64,000 nt of DNA from the NCBI GenBank assembly GCA_016124795.1, contig WGNB01000007.1, positions 62,001-126,000 on the forward strand, written 5' to 3'. Source of the DNA: Rhodopseudomonas sp. GTDB lineage: Bacteria; Pseudomonadota; Alphaproteobacteria; Rhizobiales; Xanthobacteraceae. Under the pieces are notes generated by a model. It ran no database searches. It worked only from the letters and a program-made list of their open reading frames with translations, and was not told the DNA's origin. This document shows, in pieces, positions 62,152-64,000 of this stretch. Position numbers and translations under genes: made by a program. The first letter of the stretch is position 1; every line of letters begins with the position of its first letter.

Positions 62152-63213
62152 TCAGACCCAGCCTTGCAACTCGCGGGTCACGACGTCCTCGATCACCGAA
62201 ATACCACCGGGACTGTCATTGAGGCACGGAATGGCCGCGAAGTTCTCGCCACCCGCGTGGTGAAAGATTTCGGCGTTTTCCATCGCGATTTCTTCCAGCG
62301 TCTCCAGACAATCGGAGGAGAAACCCGGCGTGATGACGGCGAGATTTTTTACGCCGCGTTCGGCTAGCGCCTTGACGGTCTCGTCGGTGTAGGGCTTGAG
62401 CCATTCCGCCGGCCCAAAGCGCGACTGAAACGTCATCATCAGTTGCTTATCGTCAAGCTTGAGCCTGTCGCGCAACAGCCGCGTCGTCGCGGCGCATTGG
62501 CAGTAATAAGGGTCGCCTTTCTCAAGGTATTCCTGCGGCATGCCATGAAACGAGGCGATGACAACTTCGGGCTTGAAACTGAGCGCAGCAAGGCCCTGTT
62601 CAAGCGATGTCGCCAATGCCTCGATATAAGCCGGACGGTCGAAATAAGCGGGCGCGATCCGGATCGACGGCTGCCAGCGCGTCTGCGCCAAAGCCTCGAA
62701 TGCCTTGTCGCAAACGGTGGCCGAGGTCGCGGCGGCGTATTGCGGATAAAGCGGCACAATCAGGATGCGGTCGCAGCCTTGCGCCTGCATGGCATCGAGC
62801 CGCGACTTGATCGACGGATTGCCATAACGCATCGCCCAATCGACCAGAATGCGCGCGTCTTTAGCCAGCGCTTCGCCGATCTTGTCGGATTGCGAGCGCG
62901 TGATCGTCTTGAGGAACGACTCGTTACGCTCCTTGTTCCAGATCTTGTCGTAATCGCGACCTTTGCGGCCCGGCCGCACGGTCAGGATGATCAGGTTGAG
63001 GACCAGCCACCATTTCAGGCGGTTTTCCTCAATGACGCGACGATCCGACAGAAATTCCTTGAGGTAGCGCCGCATCGACCAATAGTCGGTGGCGTCGGGT
63101 GTTCCGAGATTGACCAGCAGCACGCCGATCCGGCGGCGCGGTATTGACGGATGGCCCGCCGGGAGGCGGTCAGACGATGCGGCCGTGGCCGACGGTTCTT
63201 GAATCGGGTTCAT
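62152..63213 (-). CDS. hemH: Ferrochelatase
   Basis: This 353-residue enzyme inserts Fe(II) into protoporphyrin IX, the last step of heme synthesis. It has RIGVLLVNLGTPD near 27, the catalytic His in ASFHGMPQEYLEKGDPYYCQC near 214, TFQSRFGPAEWLKPYTDETV near 255, and a Glu-rich loop SSDCLETLEEI near 297. The ATG at 63213 is chosen; the frame extends to a TTG at 63234. Bacterial HemH is peripheral to the inner membrane. It lies downstream of a TRAP receptor without a shared transcript being clear. Confidence 0.96.
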   Translation of the reverse strand: MNPIQEPSATAASSDRLPAGHPSIPRRRIGVLLVNLGTPDATDYWSMRRYLKEFLSDRRVIEENRLKWWLVLNLIILTVRPGRKGRDYDKIWNKERNESFLKTITRSQSDKIGEALAKDARILVDWAMRYGNPSIKSRLDAMQAQGCDRILIVPLYPQYAAATSATVCDKAFEALAQTRWQPSIRIAPAYFDRPAYIEALATSLEQGLAALSFKPEVVIASFHGMPQEYLEKGDPYYCQCAATTRLLRDRLKLDDKQLMMTFQSRFGPAEWLKPYTDETVKALAERGVKNLAVITPGFSSDCLETLEEIAMENAEIFHHAGGENFAAIPCLNDSPGGISVIEDVVTRELQGWV

Positions 63214-63235
63214 GCCGCAAAGATATAGCGACAAC

Positions 63236-63261
63236 GGCGCCCGGCCGTAAGCCCGGGCGCC
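63236..63261 (-). terminator. GC hairpin downstream of the second TRAP receptor
   Basis: A 9-bp stem (63236-63244 with 63253-63261) lies between the TRAP receptor stop and the hemH start. There is no T run, so it is a weak terminator candidate. Confidence 0.4.
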
Positions 63262-63280
63262 GCCATTCCACGGTCGGAGA

Positions 63281-64000
63281 TCAATCCGCCATCAATTCCT
63301 TCAGCTTCGCGCCATATTGCGGGCTGGCGGCAAGGATAGCGGCCCAGCCGGCATCATTCGCGGTCTTGACGAATTTTGCGGCCTCGGCCGACGGCAAGGT
63401 ATAGGTCTCAATTCCCGCCTTGGCCTGACGCGCCTTCTCGGCGGCTTCCTCGGCCGGATATTCCTGGGCGATGCCTTCGAGCCAGGCCATCTGTTGCTTC
63501 ATGAATGCCTTCTGGTCGGCGTCAAGCTTGCTCCAGGTGTCGAGGCTCATGTAGATGCCCTGCTCGACAGAATAGAAGCCCGGATCGACACGAACCTTGG
63601 TGCGATCCTGCCAACCCATGTCGAAGACACCGCCAACCGGCCAGCCATAACCGTCGATCACGCCGCGCTCGAGCGCGGTGAAAACGTCACCCGGCGCGAT
63701 CTGCATCGGATTGGCGCCGAGCGCCTTGAAGAAAGCCTGATAGACCGGCACCGAACGCAAGCGCAGGCCCTTGAAGTCGTCGCCATTCGGCTTCTTCGAC
63801 AGATAGAGATGATATTGCATGCCCTGCGCATCGCGGCCGAGCCAGTAAATTTTCGCCTTCTCCTGATGCAGCTTGTTCATCAGATCGTAGGCGCCGTTCT
63901 TGCGCAGTTCCGACATCGGCTTGTTGGTCAAGGTCAACGCCACGGCCTCAGGCACCAGATTGGCGTGGAAGACGCCGGTCGTATTGGCGAGGTCCAGCAC
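63281..64000 (-). CDS. TRAP transporter substrate-binding protein, C-terminal part, cut by the right edge
   Basis: The 239 visible residues are the C-terminal two thirds of a DctP-type periplasmic receptor; the frame is open to the window end, so the N-terminus with signal peptide lies beyond it. Segments such as LRLRSVPVYQAFFKALGANPMQIAPGDVFTALERGVIDGYGWPV are typical of the family. It would bind an organic acid. No permease genes are seen downstream. The protein differs from the first DctP (13835-14905), so the organism has several TRAP systems. Confidence 0.9.
   Translation of the reverse strand: MLDLANTTGVFHANLVPEAVALTLTNKPMSELRKNGAYDLMNKLHQEKAKIYWLGRDAQGMQYHLYLSKKPNGDDFKGLRLRSVPVYQAFFKALGANPMQIAPGDVFTALERGVIDGYGWPVGGVFDMGWQDRTKVRVDPGFYSVEQGIYMSLDTWSKLDADQKAFMKQQMAWLEGIAQEYPAEEAAEKARQAKAGIETYTLPSAEAAKFVKTANDAGWAAILAASPQYGAKLKELMAD

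Overview
The window is GC-rich chromosomal DNA from an alphaproteobacterium of the order Hyphomicrobiales, most like the Bradyrhizobium / Rhodopseudomonas / Xanthobacteraceae group. This placement rests on gene content: a GapR-type DUF2312 protein, CpdR, Rhizobiales porin_2, DUF1036, a ROSE-type RNA thermometer on an Hsp20 gene, FNR/FixK boxes, an AbcR/cuckoo-style C-rich small RNA, molybdenum storage protein genes and many TRAP/TTT solute transporters. It was read by eye without database searches. No insertion sequence, prophage or CRISPR array is visible. Nearly all genes look intact.

Layout, left to right. 1-4.2 kb: edge of an unknown gene, gapR, a DUF1244 gene and an exported molybdopterin/2Fe-2S oxidoreductase pair (IorAB type). 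4.3-7.7 kb: glycerate 2-kinase, DUF1036 and pyruvate kinase, i.e. lower glycolysis. 7.8-11.9 kb: a tightly overlapped operon of AMP/thymidine phosphorylase, PRPP synthetase and beta-CASP RNase behind an FNR/FixK-like box. 11.9-17.7 kb: a catabolic minus-strand operon (TetR, metallo-beta-lactamase fold, FAH-type hydrolase, TRAP DctPQM). 17.9-20.1 kb: TPR protein, cysteine-free L36 and a MetE-like protein. 20.2-25.6 kb: cupredoxin, multicopper oxidase, methyltransferase, mosB and mosA, the most unusual operon here. 25.6-31.7 kb: a VTT membrane protein, a SPINDLY-type O-GlcNAc transferase, tRNA-Val(GAC), CpdR, N-formylglutamate amidohydrolase, a candidate small RNA and HisN.

31.8-38.7 kb: DUF2147, then a DHFR-like / FolE / BLUF photoreceptor operon, a LysM lipoprotein and four two-component genes (two receiver proteins, a PAS kinase and a receiver-kinase). 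39-42.8 kb: a possible GntR remnant, a CMD-family protein, a TTT solute receptor with a repeated signal peptide, a PEP-mutase-superfamily enzyme and an alpha/beta hydrolase. 43-44.3 kb: Hsp20 with an RpoH promoter and ROSE leader, plus a Pro/Ala-rich exported protein. 44.9-51.1 kb: gltBD. 51.2-57 kb: envelope genes (porin, DUF459 SGNH protein, lytic transglycosylase) and galU. 57-64 kb: a MacAB-type exporter behind a perfect FNR/FixK box, an outer-membrane barrel, ferrochelatase and the C-terminal part of a second TRAP receptor.

Two unrelated operons (phosphorylase-prs-RNase and the MacAB exporter) each carry an FNR/FixK-type palindrome 58-59 bases before the start codon, which suggests a shared low-oxygen response. 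Several pairs overlap by ATGA or GTGA, marking translationally coupled operons.
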